DNA from: Acidimicrobiia bacterium | GTDB taxonomy: Bacteria > Actinomycetota > Acidimicrobiia > Spongiisociales > UBA5794 | Length of the DNA: 21,894 bases | Direction: 5' to 3' | Assembly: GCA_029934555.1 (NCBI GenBank) | Contig: JAOZMA010000004.1 | Location: 1-21,894 of the forward strand | Part shown: piece after piece, positions 14,195 to 21,450 of the stretch | How the letters are laid out: each line of letters begins with the position of its first letter | Position numbering within the stretch: the first letter of the stretch is position 1 | Position numbers and translations under genes: made by a program | The notes under the pieces: generated by a model | What the model was told of the DNA's origin: nothing | What the model saw: only the letters and a program-made list of their open reading frames with translations | Databases searched by the model: none

Positions 14195-14641
14195 ATGGAA
14201 GCCACCGGAAACAGAGTCCGAGATCAACGCCGACTCATCGCACTCCTTGCAGCACTCTCTGACTTGATACGCCAAGATACCGCCACCTTCGCTCCGGAAT
14301 TCGCCGAAAGGGGTACGTGGGGTGATCTGGAGCTGCTCGCGCGTATCCACTTCGAATTCGACGGGGTAGCACGTCCGTCACAGCTTGTGGGATTGACGTA
14401 CACGACCTCGGCGGGCGTGACCGGGAGCCTGCGCCGCCTCGAGAACGAGGGCTTGATCGTACGGGAGCGAATCGAGAACGACCGTCGTGTGCTGTTGGCG
14501 TCCATCACGGATGAGGGGCGAGAGAAGCTTCTTGCCGGGATTCCAGCGTTCGACGAAATCGCCGACAAGCGAGTCGGCAATCTCTCAGATGATGAATTCG
14601 ACTGCCTCTTCGACTTCGTCCAACGGCAGTTCGAGATCTAG
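14195..14641 (+). CDS. MarR-family transcriptional regulator
   Basis: A 148-residue winged-helix regulator with the MarR layout: an N-terminal dimerisation helix, a DNA-binding core at about 45-110, and a C-terminal dimerisation helix. The recognition region is RPSQLVGLTYTTSAGVTGSLRRLENEGLIVRE, and the wing is ENDRRVLLASITDEGREKL with the conserved Asp-Arg-Arg. MarR proteins are dimers that usually repress a neighbouring gene and themselves until a small ligand binds or a cysteine is oxidised. This one has only one cysteine, near the C-terminus, in DCLFDF. No obvious target gene sits directly beside it. The convergent gene downstream is a small membrane protein, and upstream is a gene-poor stretch with palindromes. 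ATG 14195 follows TAACAT by 8 nt. Confidence 0.85.
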   Translation: MEATGNRVRDQRRLIALLAALSDLIRQDTATFAPEFAERGTWGDLELLARIHFEFDGVARPSQLVGLTYTTSAGVTGSLRRLENEGLIVRERIENDRRVLLASITDEGREKLLAGIPAFDEIADKRVGNLSDDEFDCLFDFVQRQFEI

Positions 14642-14738
14642 CCGAGGCACCTCGTTCGTGTCCATCCGGGCCGATCAGGATGAGCCGGGGGAGGAACCGA
14701 TCATCGGCTGAGCGGTCCGTCTTGCTCGGGTGGAAGGT

Positions 14739-14999
14739 TCAGCGTCCGATGGGCGGATACGGTTCGCTCTTGCCGGAGTAGTCCTTCTGGAACTCCATGG
14801 ATCCCTGCATCGCGTCGCTGCGAGCGAGGCGCCAGAGGAGGTAGGAGACCAGGCCAATGACGGGAATCAACACGATGACGATCGCCCAGATGACCACCTG
14901 ATGCGTCTCCATCTTGTGGCGGTTTCGGATGAGATCGACCAGCCCGATCGCTACGAGCACGAGAAGGAGTACCGAGCCTGCTCCTGCGATCCAGATCAT
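14739..14999 (-). CDS. PLDc_N domain small membrane protein
   Basis: An 86-residue membrane protein with two helices (about 1-22 and 34-58) and the pattern of the PLDc_N domain: VDLIRNRHKM between the helices, then VIVLIPVIGLVSYLLWRLAR. The domain is the N-terminal membrane part of cardiolipin synthases, but stand-alone copies like this are common in actinobacteria and have no catalytic HKD motif. The function of stand-alone copies is unknown to me. The C-terminal tail (SGKSEPYPPIGR) is cytoplasmic or external and unstructured. ATG 14999 is firmly set by GGAGG 7 nt upstream, and TACGAT at 15037-15042 gives a leader of about 30 nt. It is convergent with the MarR gene. Confidence 0.8.
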   Translation of the reverse strand: MIWIAGAGSVLLLVLVAIGLVDLIRNRHKMETHQVVIWAIVIVLIPVIGLVSYLLWRLARSDAMQGSMEFQKDYSGKSEPYPPIGR

Positions 15000-15036
15000 G
15001 TGTGAACCTCCAGCGTTGTTTTGTTTCCTGACCCGG

Positions 15037-15042
15037 ATCGTA
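15037..15042 (-). promoter_or_regulatory. -10 hexamer TACGAT for the PLDc_N gene
   Basis: TACGAT on the minus strand lies 37 nt before ATG 14999, in front of the GGAGG ribosome binding site. Confidence 0.4.
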
Positions 15043-15155
15043 GTTGATTGGCGGTGCCGCGATCGTTCGGCGTCAAGAATGAGATCGAGCGCCGATCCGC
15101 ACATGCGCTATCCGACGGTGTCTCAGGCGTTCGTGGATGCTCGGCGACCGACGGT

Positions 15156-15923
15156 CTAAGCCGAAGCTGCCTGGATGACCGCCGTGGCGCGTTCCGGGTC
15201 GACAGGGTTCGTTGCGATGCCGTCGATCTTCGTGTCCGAGCCGACGATCGCCCCATCTCCGATGGCGAGGATGTCTCGGATCGTGGCAGCATTGGCACCC
15301 GAACCGACGTAGACGGGGAGGTCGGATCGGTCCGCGACGGTCTTGAGGTCGTCGAGGCTTGTCGCTGCACCGGTGCCGGCGCCCGACACGATCACCGCAT
15401 CGGCTCCGCCTCGTTCGACGAGATCATTCGTGGCGTCGATCAGCGTCAATCCGGCAGGAGGCGTTGCGTGTTTCACGAAGACGTCGGCCATGATGGCGAC
15501 GTCCGGGCATAGCTCCCGCCGTGCGCGTGCAACCAGGGCGGCCGAGCCCACGATCGGGCCCTGGTCCGTGTACATGGTGCCCGACAGAACATTGATGCGG
15601 ATGAATTGGGCTCCGGTAGCGGCTGCGACTGCGAGTGCGCCGAGCCCGTCGTTCCGCAGCACGTTCACACCGGTCGGAAGACCGACGGCTGCGACTTCCG
15701 AGACGGCACGGGACATGGCAGCGATCGTCACTTTGGGAGCGTCATCCGTGAAGAACGGTGCATCGCCGAAGTTCTCGACCATGATCCCTTCGAAGCCGGC
15801 TGCAGCGATCGCCCGTGCGTCAACGCGGGCACGATCAAGGATGGTGTCCATCGAACCGCCGTAGCCGGGGGCTCCCGGGAGAGGCTCGAGGTGGATCATG
15901 CCGATGAGGCGGGGGAGCGACAC
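15156..15923 (-). CDS. BtpA/SgcQ family TIM-barrel protein
   Basis: A 255-residue protein of the BtpA family. The start LPRLIGMIHLEPLPGAPGYGG is the family signature, followed by GFEGIMVENFGDAPF, GVNVLRNDGLGALA, FIRINVLSGTMYTDQG, IMADVFVKHA and a phosphate-binding-like GTGAATSLDDL and YVGSGANAATI near the end, as in a TIM barrel with a phosphate site. BtpA is needed for photosystem I stability in cyanobacteria. In non-photosynthetic bacteria the family's role is unknown, and SgcQ-type members are found in sugar clusters. GTG 15923 is chosen because it lies 2 bp after the upstream gene's stop and homology begins there. The longer frame would run inside that gene. It is the last gene of the LOG-TIGR03084-BtpA operon. 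Confidence 0.85.
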   Translation of the reverse strand: MSLPRLIGMIHLEPLPGAPGYGGSMDTILDRARVDARAIAAAGFEGIMVENFGDAPFFTDDAPKVTIAAMSRAVSEVAAVGLPTGVNVLRNDGLGALAVAAATGAQFIRINVLSGTMYTDQGPIVGSAALVARARRELCPDVAIMADVFVKHATPPAGLTLIDATNDLVERGGADAVIVSGAGTGAATSLDDLKTVADRSDLPVYVGSGANAATIRDILAIGDGAIVGSDTKIDGIATNPVDPERATAVIQAASA

Positions 15924-15925
15924 CG

Positions 15926-16708
15926 CTAGTCGACCCGGACGATCTCGAGGGCTCGTTCGGCTGACTCGCCGACGGCCTTCAGACCGGTCTGGGACGCATT
16001 CTGGCGTTGGACGACGATGCGGCACCAGTCGCCGGCCATCCCTCGGATGACCTGATCGGTGTCTTCAGGTCCGAAGCGCCATGCTGCGTACTTCGGACCC
16101 ATGAGTTCGACGCGAATCCCCTCCTTGGGGAACGTCTCACCGGCTTCTTCGAACGCGAACTGGAGACTCTTGTGCCCGAGCCATGCGATATGGCGAAGTC
16201 TCACCGTGTCGGCCAACGGATCCTCTTCGTCTTCTTCGAGTTCGTCCTCCGGCAGCGGTGTGATCCGCTCGAGGATCGCAACCTTGATGTCGAGACCGTG
16301 TGCCCACGTCTCCATGAGACGCATCGTGGCGAAGCTCTTCGCGCTCATGTCCCCGTAGATCCACGGGATCCGATCCGTCGCGAGCATGCGCGAGAGGGCG
16401 TCCACGACGTCTGCCCGCCCATGGCGCCACCACTCGATGACCTCCTGGTGGCGCTGCCCGGTTCCCTCGGCGGGGCCCCTGGAGAACCACTCATCGATGT
16501 CCTTGATCTTCTCCGCTTTGATGCGGGATTCGCCCTCGGCGATGACCTCGGCGGCAAAGTTCTCGACGTAGGCGAGATAGCTCACCTGATCCTGGATCGT
16601 CCATCCGATGCCCGGTGTCTCCCACTTCCACTCGCGCGTCGACAGACTCTGAAGGAACTGGTCCAACTGCTGCTCTTCCGCGACGAGGTCTGAAAGTATC
16701 TCTCTCAT
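15926..16708 (-). CDS. TIGR03084-like DinB/mycothiol-isomerase-type protein
   Basis: A 260-residue four-helix protein of the DinB/mycothiol-dependent maleylpyruvate isomerase type (TIGR03084 branch). An N-terminal metal-binding bundle carries the E133-x3-H137 pair in METWAHGLD. A C-terminal alpha/beta part follows, with IRVELMGPKYAAWRFGPED and VIRGMAGDWCRIVVQRQ. The third expected ligand, the His of the WTxxDxVxHL motif, is Tyr44 here (WTIQDQVSYLAYVE). The metal site may therefore be incomplete. The mature role in actinobacteria is unknown; a thiol-linked transferase or isomerase is likely for the fold. ATG 16708 matches the usual MREIL family start, but no Shine-Dalgarno is visible. It lies 26 bp after the LOG gene and 2 bp before btpA, so it is translated in the same operon. 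Confidence 0.82.
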   Translation of the reverse strand: MREILSDLVAEEQQLDQFLQSLSTREWKWETPGIGWTIQDQVSYLAYVENFAAEVIAEGESRIKAEKIKDIDEWFSRGPAEGTGQRHQEVIEWWRHGRADVVDALSRMLATDRIPWIYGDMSAKSFATMRLMETWAHGLDIKVAILERITPLPEDELEEDEEDPLADTVRLRHIAWLGHKSLQFAFEEAGETFPKEGIRVELMGPKYAAWRFGPEDTDQVIRGMAGDWCRIVVQRQNASQTGLKAVGESAERALEIVRVD

Positions 16709-16734
16709 GGGACGAGATTCTACTGCTGTTGCGG

Positions 16735-17793
16735 TTACTCCGATTGATGCCGGATCGGCCGATCCGCTCCGTTGAGATGGTCGATCAAGCAACGAAGGCG
16801 CCCAAGATGCCGCCGATCGAAGCGGAAGCGGAGCCTGGGGAGGTCGATCTGGTCGTCCGTTGCGATCTCGGCGCTGGTGGCGCCGATCTTCTCGATACGT
16901 CCGGTTCGGATGATGTCGGCGAATCGTTCGTTGAGTTCTTCGACCAGGGCATCGCTCGGCTCAGTGTTGAGACGCAGGATCAGATCTCCGTCCACGTACC
17001 GCTGAGAGTGGTACACCGCGTAGAACGAGCGGATCTCGTCGATCGCCTCGTTGAGATCCGTGGTCACTGTGAACAGATTCAGGTCATCAGACGCGATCAG
17101 CCCCTGCTCGACGAGGGTGTCGACCAAATGTAGCCACGGGTCCCAGTATCCGGTTCCTGGAGCCTCCAGCATGACCACCGGGTGCAGATCCGACTTGCCG
17201 GTCTGGATCAAGGTCAGGAGTTCGAAGGCCTCATCGAGTGTGCCGAACCCTCCGGGGAACAGTACGAAGGCGTCGGACTCCTTGACGAACGCGAGCTTGC
17301 GGGTGAAGAAGTACTTGTAGTTGATGAGCCGACTCTCATGGACCCACGGGTTCGCACCGGCCTCGAACGGGAGTCGCACATTGACGCCGAACGAGTAGTC
17401 GCTTCCTGCGCCCCGGTTGCCTGCCTCCATGATTCCTGGTCCCGCACCGGTGACGACCATCCACCCGTGCTGGTCGACCATGCGTTTGGCGAATCGGGCG
17501 GCCAGTTCGTAGTTCGGGTCGTGAGATTCGACCCGCGCGGATCCGTACATCGTGACCTTTGGGACGTCGCGATATCCCTGGAAGATGAGGAACGAGTACC
17601 TCAACTCTTTGAGCGTGCTGTTCATGAGCTTCACGTCACCGCGCTCGGTGCCGCCGCTCAGTGTCTTGAGCGATGTGACGATCAGCTCCCGGACGAGGTC
17701 GGCGTTGCTCGACCCTTCGCTGTCCGTAGCCAGTTCTATGAGCGCGTCTACGGCTTCGTCGAGTTCAGCGTTGCCTGTGTCATACGATCGCAT
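16735..17793 (-). CDS. LOG family protein (Rossmann fold, nucleotide-hydrolase type)
   Basis: A 352-residue LOG/TIGR00730-type protein. The core motifs are YGSAR at 83-87, GAGPGIMEAGNRGAG at 116-130, YFFTRKLAFV at 161-170, and the signature PGGFGTLDE at 180-188, whose Glu and the preceding Arg-Lys are catalytic in LOG phosphoribohydrolases. Such enzymes cleave nucleoside 5'-monophosphates, releasing a base and ribose 5-phosphate. The substrate in bacteria is often unknown. The protein is longer than the ~190-residue cytokinin-type LOGs. Both an N-terminal helical part (1-75) and a C-terminal part (from about 260, with YHSQRYVDGDLILRL) flank the core, as in the longer bacterial form. It is the first gene of the minus-strand operon. 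ATG 17793 has TAGGTT 8 nt upstream and no Shine-Dalgarno. Confidence 0.87.
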   Translation of the reverse strand: MRSYDTGNAELDEAVDALIELATDSEGSSNADLVRELIVTSLKTLSGGTERGDVKLMNSTLKELRYSFLIFQGYRDVPKVTMYGSARVESHDPNYELAARFAKRMVDQHGWMVVTGAGPGIMEAGNRGAGSDYSFGVNVRLPFEAGANPWVHESRLINYKYFFTRKLAFVKESDAFVLFPGGFGTLDEAFELLTLIQTGKSDLHPVVMLEAPGTGYWDPWLHLVDTLVEQGLIASDDLNLFTVTTDLNEAIDEIRSFYAVYHSQRYVDGDLILRLNTEPSDALVEELNERFADIIRTGRIEKIGATSAEIATDDQIDLPRLRFRFDRRHLGRLRCLIDHLNGADRPIRHQSE

Positions 17794-17801
17794 CGAGGGT
17801 C

Positions 17802-17822
17802 AACCTAGCGCGGCGCTAGCCT
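17802..17822. promoter_or_regulatory. Divergent leaderless promoters built on a 15-bp palindrome
   Basis: The perfect palindrome CTAGCGC-G-GCGCTAG lies at 17805-17819. Minus-strand TAGGTT (17807-17802) ends 8 nt before ATG 17793, and plus-strand TAGCCT (17817-17822) ends 8 nt before GTG 17831. Each hexamer overlaps one arm of the palindrome. The two start codons are only 37 bp apart. Confidence 0.55.
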
Positions 17823-17830
17823 CCCGTATC

Positions 17831-18478
17831 GTGATCCACGTAGTTTGGGATTGGAACGGCACCCTCGTCGACGACCTACCGATCGTCGTCGAATCGGTCA
17901 ATGCCGCCCTGGCTGCGATCGGGGAGTCTGGGATCGATGAGAACGACTATCGGGAGTACTTCACCCGACCGGTCGATCAGTTCTACGTCCGACTCCTCGA
18001 AAGATCGATCTCGGACGAGGAGTGGTCCACACTCGATCGCGTATTCCACGAGCATTACGGATCGGCGCTCGACCGCGTTCCTTTCACCGTCGATGCCATC
18101 GCAGCGATCGACGATGTGGAAGCCCGCGGTTGGAGCCAGTCGATCCTGTCGATGTGGTGGGAGGATGATCTGACGGCCTGTGTAGAGCGTCGAGGGCTGG
18201 CTGGGCGGATGGCCGTGGTCCAGGGGAATCGCAGCGACGCCGGAGGGGAGAAGGCGGCGCATCTGCTTCTTCACCTTTCGGAGCTCGATGTGGAGGCGGG
18301 TTCCGTGGTCATGATCGGCGACTCCCTTGACGACGCCGCCGCGGCGGGCGTTGTCGGCACGGCGTGTGTCCTGTACGACGGCGGCTCACACCACCGATCC
18401 CATCTCGAAGACGCCGGGGTCCCGGTCACCGACACACTCGTCGCAGCCGTATCCGTTGCATCACAACTCGAGCGATGA
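17831..18478 (+). CDS. HAD-family hydrolase (phosphoglycolate-phosphatase-like)
   Basis: A 215-residue HAD-superfamily phosphatase. Motif I is WDWNGTLVDD with nucleophile D7. The usual second Asp is Asn9, as in the known DWNGT subgroup of this family. A helical cap follows (about 15-85). Motif II is SILSM near 104-108, motif III includes K141 in GGEKAAHL, and motif IV is MIGDSLDD with D164 and D168. These enzymes remove phosphate from small molecules. The substrate is not visible. The start is GTG 17831: TAGCCT ends 8 nt upstream, and the longer frame upstream is Ser/Arg-rich and overlaps the divergent LOG gene. Its stop overlaps the ATG of a 25-codon open frame as ATGA. Confidence 0.85.
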   Translation: MIHVVWDWNGTLVDDLPIVVESVNAALAAIGESGIDENDYREYFTRPVDQFYVRLLERSISDEEWSTLDRVFHEHYGSALDRVPFTVDAIAAIDDVEARGWSQSILSMWWEDDLTACVERRGLAGRMAVVQGNRSDAGGEKAAHLLLHLSELDVEAGSVVMIGDSLDDAAAAGVVGTACVLYDGGSHHRSHLEDAGVPVTDTLVAAVSVASQLER

Positions 18479-18552
18479 ACATCCGCCGGTATGGGAGCGA
18501 GACCGACGTCGCCCTCCGGCACATCCTCGACGGGTACACCAAACCGATCTAG
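18475..18552 (+). pseudogene. 25-codon micro-ORF, possible N-terminal gene remnant
   Basis: ATG 18475 overlaps the stop of the HAD gene (ATGA) and opens a frame MNIRRYGSETDVALRHILDG that ends at TAG 18550 after 25 codons. The ATGA overlap and the neighbour-like codon use suggest a real, translationally coupled start. Past the TAG the same frame is Pro/Arg-rich and not protein-like. It looks like the beginning of a gene cut short, or a true micropeptide. I do not recognise it. Confidence 0.35.
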
Positions 18553-18623
18553 ACCGGCGCTTTACCGCCGAAAGCCCCTGCTCCTAGAGCCTCCGGCCCC
18601 TATGACGGCCCCGTTCGCGCGGA

Positions 18624-18629
18624 TACGGT
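18624..18629 (+). promoter_or_regulatory. -10 hexamer TACGGT for asnA
   Basis: TACGGT lies 39 nt before ATG 18669 and predicts a leader of about 32 nt, in which GGAGG (18656-18660) sits 8 nt before the start codon. Confidence 0.4.
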
Positions 18630-18668
18630 GCGTGAGGATCGGAGCCGACACTGCAGGAGGCGCACGCC

Positions 18669-19799
18669 ATGGGAGACAAGACCGCCGACCTCGCCGGACC
18701 CGGCATCGGCAGCTACGACGACCTGGTGCACACACTGCCCGACGAGTACAAGTCGGCGTTGAGCAGCCGCGAGACGATGGAGGCCGTCTTCGCCATCAAG
18801 ACGTACATCGAGGAACACCTCTGCCGCGAACTCGGTCTGATGATGGTGCAAGTTCCCCTGATCGTGGACTCCGTGAGTGGCGTCAACGACTACCTCGACC
18901 GCGACGGCTCCCGGGGCCCGGTCGAGTTCCACATCAGCAACGACCACGACCTCCACCCGATCGACGCCCAGGTCGTCCAGGCCGCCACGAAGTGGAAACG
19001 AGTTGCCCTCGAGCAATTCGGGATGCGCCCGGGGGAGGGGATCTGTACCGACATGAAGGCGGTCCGCAAGGACTACTTCCTCGATCACGACCATTCGGCA
19101 TACGTCGACCAGTGGGACTGGGAGAAGGTGATCCGCTCCAACGACCGGTCGCTCGAGTACCTCACGGACACGGTGCGGCGGATCTGGAAGGTGCTGTACG
19201 GCGCTTCCCTCCACGCGTTGGAGCTCTTCCCACAGCTCTACGATCCCCGCTACCCGGCCATCCCCGAGGAGCTGTACTTCATCCACGCCGAGGACCTGCT
19301 TGCCCGGTACCCGGATCTTCCGCGCAAGGAGAGGGAGACGGCGATCCTCCAAGAGCATCCGGCGGTCTTCATCTACGGCATCGGATGGACGCTCTAGGAC
19401 GGCTATCCGCACGAGATGCGCGCGGCGGACTACGACGACTGGGTCACAGAGACGGTCTCGGTCGACGGGCGACCGATGCACGGACTCAATGGGGACATCC
19501 TCGTGTGGAACCCGGTCACGGAGCGACGCCATGAACTCACGTCGATGGGTGTCCGGGTGACGAAGGAGACCCTCCGGGAGCAACTCGAGATGACCGGGCA
19601 ACTCGACTTCCTTGACCTGCCCTATCACCGGGCGATTCTGAACGACGAGATCCCACTGTCGATCGGCGGCGGGATCGGTCAGTCGAGGACCTACATGTAC
19701 TTGCTGCGCAAAGCACACCTCGGTGAGGTCTCGGTGACGGTGTGGCCGCAGGTCCTCAAGGACATGTGCGCCGAGCGGAACATCTTCGTCCTGGAGTAA
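18669..19799 (+). pseudogene. asnA: Aspartate-ammonia ligase (asparagine synthetase A) with in-frame TAG
   Basis: AsnA makes asparagine from aspartate, ammonia and ATP (giving AMP and PPi) on a class II aminoacyl-tRNA-synthetase-like fold. The reading frame runs for 376 codons but codon 243 (19395-19397) is TAG. Before it, 242 residues carry KWKRVALEQFGMRPGEGI, YVDQWDWEKVI and LLARYPDL. After it, 133 residues follow in the same frame with DYDDW, NGDILVWNP (274-282) and GGGIGQSR (333-340). All are AsnA signatures, and there is no frameshift. In E. coli AsnA the residue at the TAG is Ser in a L-S-D-G context, so one C-to-A change from TCG would explain it. The protein has about 30 extra N-terminal residues. 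The start is ATG 18669 with GGAGG. I call it a pseudogene, but a sequencing error or readthrough is possible. Confidence 0.85.
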
Positions 19800-19818
19800 C
19801 CGGGCGGATTGCGAAGGT

Positions 19819-20811
19819 CTAGAAGCGGACCATCACCTTGCCCATGTTGGCGCCGGTGAACAGACGATCGAGCGCCTCAGGGGCATTGTCGAGACCGTCG
19901 ACGACATCGGTTCGATAGGTCATCTTGCCCTCGCTCACCCAGCGACCCAGGTCGGCGATGGCCTCACCGGCCCGATCCATGTAGTCGAGCACGACGAACC
20001 CCTCCATCCGGCCGCGATGGGTGATGAGCATCTGCAAATTGTTCGGGCCGGGTCGAGAAGCATCATCGTTGTACTGGGCGATGGCGCCGCACAGGACGAC
20101 GCGGCCACGGAGGGCGAGGTTCGAGATGGCCGCCTGGAGGATGTCGCCGCCGACATTGTCGAAGAACACGTCGACACCGTCGGGGCATGTTTCGCGGATA
20201 GCGTGTTTCACGTTCTCGGTCTTGTAGTTGATCGCTGCGTCGAAGCCCAGGTCGTCGGTGAGCCAGGCGCACTTCTCCGACGATCCGGCAAGGCCAACCA
20301 CCCGACAACCCTTGATCTTGGCGATCTGGCCGACCGTCGAACCTGTTGCTCCCGCCGCCCCGGAGATCAGAACCGTGTCGCCGGCTTCAGCGTCTCCGAT
20401 GTCGAGAAGTCCGAAATAGGCGGTGAGGCCCGTTACTCCGAAGATGCTGAGCGCTGCTTCGGGGGAGACGCCTTCTGGCACGATCTGCATCCCGCCGCCG
20501 AGCACCGCGTACTCCTGCCAACCGGTCAAACCGAAGACGGTCGCCCCGACGGGGTACGCGTCGTTGTTCGACTCGATGATCGTTCCGAGGCCGGCGCTGC
20601 GAATGGGTGCACCGATCTTGATCGCCGGCAGGTACGTGTCGTAGGCCATCCAACCCCGGATCGTGGGATCGATCGAGAGCCAGGTGACCTCAACGAGGAA
20701 CTCGCCCGGTCCAGGAGAGGGAACTTCGGCGTCGTCGCGGGCGAAGCAATCTTCGGTGATTTCACCCACGGGTCGTTCAGCGAGCGTGATGCGGTGGTTC
20801 AGGGTGTTCAT
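19819..20811 (-). CDS. NADP-dependent oxidoreductase, zinc-independent MDR (CurA-like)
   Basis: A 330-residue medium-chain reductase of the zinc-free, leukotriene B4 dehydrogenase/CurA-like branch. It has the N-terminal GroES-like part with LSIDPTIRGWM near 46-55 and WQEYAVL near 98, and the Rossmann part with AAGATGSTVGQ at 152-162, VVGLAGSSEK at 171-180 and FFDNVGGDILQAAI, all typical. These enzymes reduce the C=C bond of enones using NADPH. The substrate here is unknown. No zinc-ligand cysteines are seen, as expected for the branch. ATG 20811 has TAGGAT exactly 6 nt upstream and no Shine-Dalgarno. It is convergent with asnA, 19 bp from its end. Confidence 0.88.
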   Translation of the reverse strand: MNTLNHRITLAERPVGEITEDCFARDDAEVPSPGPGEFLVEVTWLSIDPTIRGWMAYDTYLPAIKIGAPIRSAGLGTIIESNNDAYPVGATVFGLTGWQEYAVLGGGMQIVPEGVSPEAALSIFGVTGLTAYFGLLDIGDAEAGDTVLISGAAGATGSTVGQIAKIKGCRVVGLAGSSEKCAWLTDDLGFDAAINYKTENVKHAIRETCPDGVDVFFDNVGGDILQAAISNLALRGRVVLCGAIAQYNDDASRPGPNNLQMLITHRGRMEGFVVLDYMDRAGEAIADLGRWVSEGKMTYRTDVVDGLDNAPEALDRLFTGANMGKVMVRF

Positions 20812-20817
20812 ATTCCG

Positions 20818-20823
20818 ATCCTA
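20818..20823 (-). promoter_or_regulatory. -10 hexamer TAGGAT for the CurA-like reductase
   Basis: TAGGAT on the minus strand ends 6 nt before ATG 20811. It is the same hexamer and spacing as for the universal stress protein. Confidence 0.5.
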
Positions 20824-21275
20824 TCCGCCGCGTTCCAAATTCCTGGGACTCCTCTTGGTCGATGTCGAGGGGGCCCAACCGTCGTCTTGCGGAAGATCCC
20901 CCGACAGGCAAGCTACCGGACGGCAGTGCTTCCACGGTTCACCGGACCGATCAACGCCGGGCAATCCGACGAAGAGCCTCGCGTCTCTACGAAATCCGGG
21001 GCGCCTTACGGCGCGACCTCATAGGAGCCTGCCACCAAGACGGTGTCAACCAACCCGGTCTTGTCCACCCAACCCGAAAACACCTTGACACAACAACCCA
21101 CATGGGAGATTCGACATGAGCTTCCTGCGGCACTACGCAGTTCGCTCTGCGGTAGGTCCTGTCCCCGATACTGGGCCATGGCTTTCTCTTCGGCCCACGT
21201 GCCATACAACACGCCCAGCCGGATATAGGCCACTTCTCTTGTCGGGGAGGCTCCAGTTTCGGAGATGGATACGGC
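20824..21275. other. Gene-poor stretch, no supported gene
   Basis: About 450 bp in which open frames exist on both strands but none combines protein-like composition, a start signal and a recognisable family. A GCGCC-TTAC-GGCGC hairpin is at 21001-21014 and a 6-bp inverted repeat TGGGCC/GGCCCA with a 14-nt loop lies near 21173-21198. A GGGAG sequence precedes ATG 21116, but the 60-codon frame after it is Arg/Leu/Pro-rich. The region may hold decayed genes. Confidence 0.4.
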
Positions 21276-21443
21276 TTAGGACGACCCTCTCCCTTTGAAG
21301 TACGTGATCGCCAAACCAATCACTGCGAAAAGTGCCGTCCATGCAATTGCCGCTACCAGGGTGTAGTCGAATAGGAAGTACAGCAGGCCGAATGCGACGA
21401 CTGAGCTTGCGGCGAGGATCACGAGTTGGTTTGTCTTGAACAT
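21276..21443 (-). CDS. Small two-helix membrane protein (55 aa)
   Basis: A 55-residue protein that is nearly all membrane: helix one at about 6-26 (LVILAASSVVAFGLLYFLF) and helix two at about 28-48 (LVAAIAWTALFAVIGLAITY), with a short charged tail FKGRGSS. No family is recognised, but small two-helix proteins of this kind are widespread. ATG 21443 is chosen because TACGGT ends 7 nt upstream with no Shine-Dalgarno. An ATG 12 codons further up lies before this element. It is divergent from the next membrane protein gene, with about 160 bp between. Confidence 0.55.
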   Translation of the reverse strand: MFKTNQLVILAASSVVAFGLLYFLFDYTLVAAIAWTALFAVIGLAITYFKGRGSS

Positions 21444-21450
21444 GACCCGG

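Noticed and set aside
13663..14205. 180-codon minus-strand frame
   Set aside because: It overlaps the end of the membrane hydrolase antisense, has Arg/Ser/Pro-rich composition, and has no start signal.
17552..17830. N-terminal extension of the HAD gene
   Set aside because: It is antisense to the LOG gene and Ser-rich. The HAD motif I lies immediately after GTG 17831, which has its own -10.
17849..17866. Asn in place of the second Asp in the HAD motif I as a sign of inactivity
   Set aside because: The DWNGT form is a known subgroup of HAD hydrolases, and all other motifs are intact.
18669..19799. Pyrrolysine or reassigned TAG in asnA
   Set aside because: TAG ends several other genes in the window normally, there is no pyl gene, and the equivalent residue in E. 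coli AsnA is Ser, one base change away.
21006..21233. Minus-strand 75-codon frame with a protein-like start (MAYIRLGVLYGTWAEEK)
   Set aside because: The beginning looks plausible but there is no recognisable family, the start is a weak GTG, and no -10 is present at the expected distance. I could not support it as a gene.
21116..21298. 60-codon plus-strand frame after GGGAG
   Set aside because: The Shine-Dalgarno-like sequence is good, but the translation is Arg/Leu/Pro-rich and overlaps the end of the 55-aa membrane protein gene.
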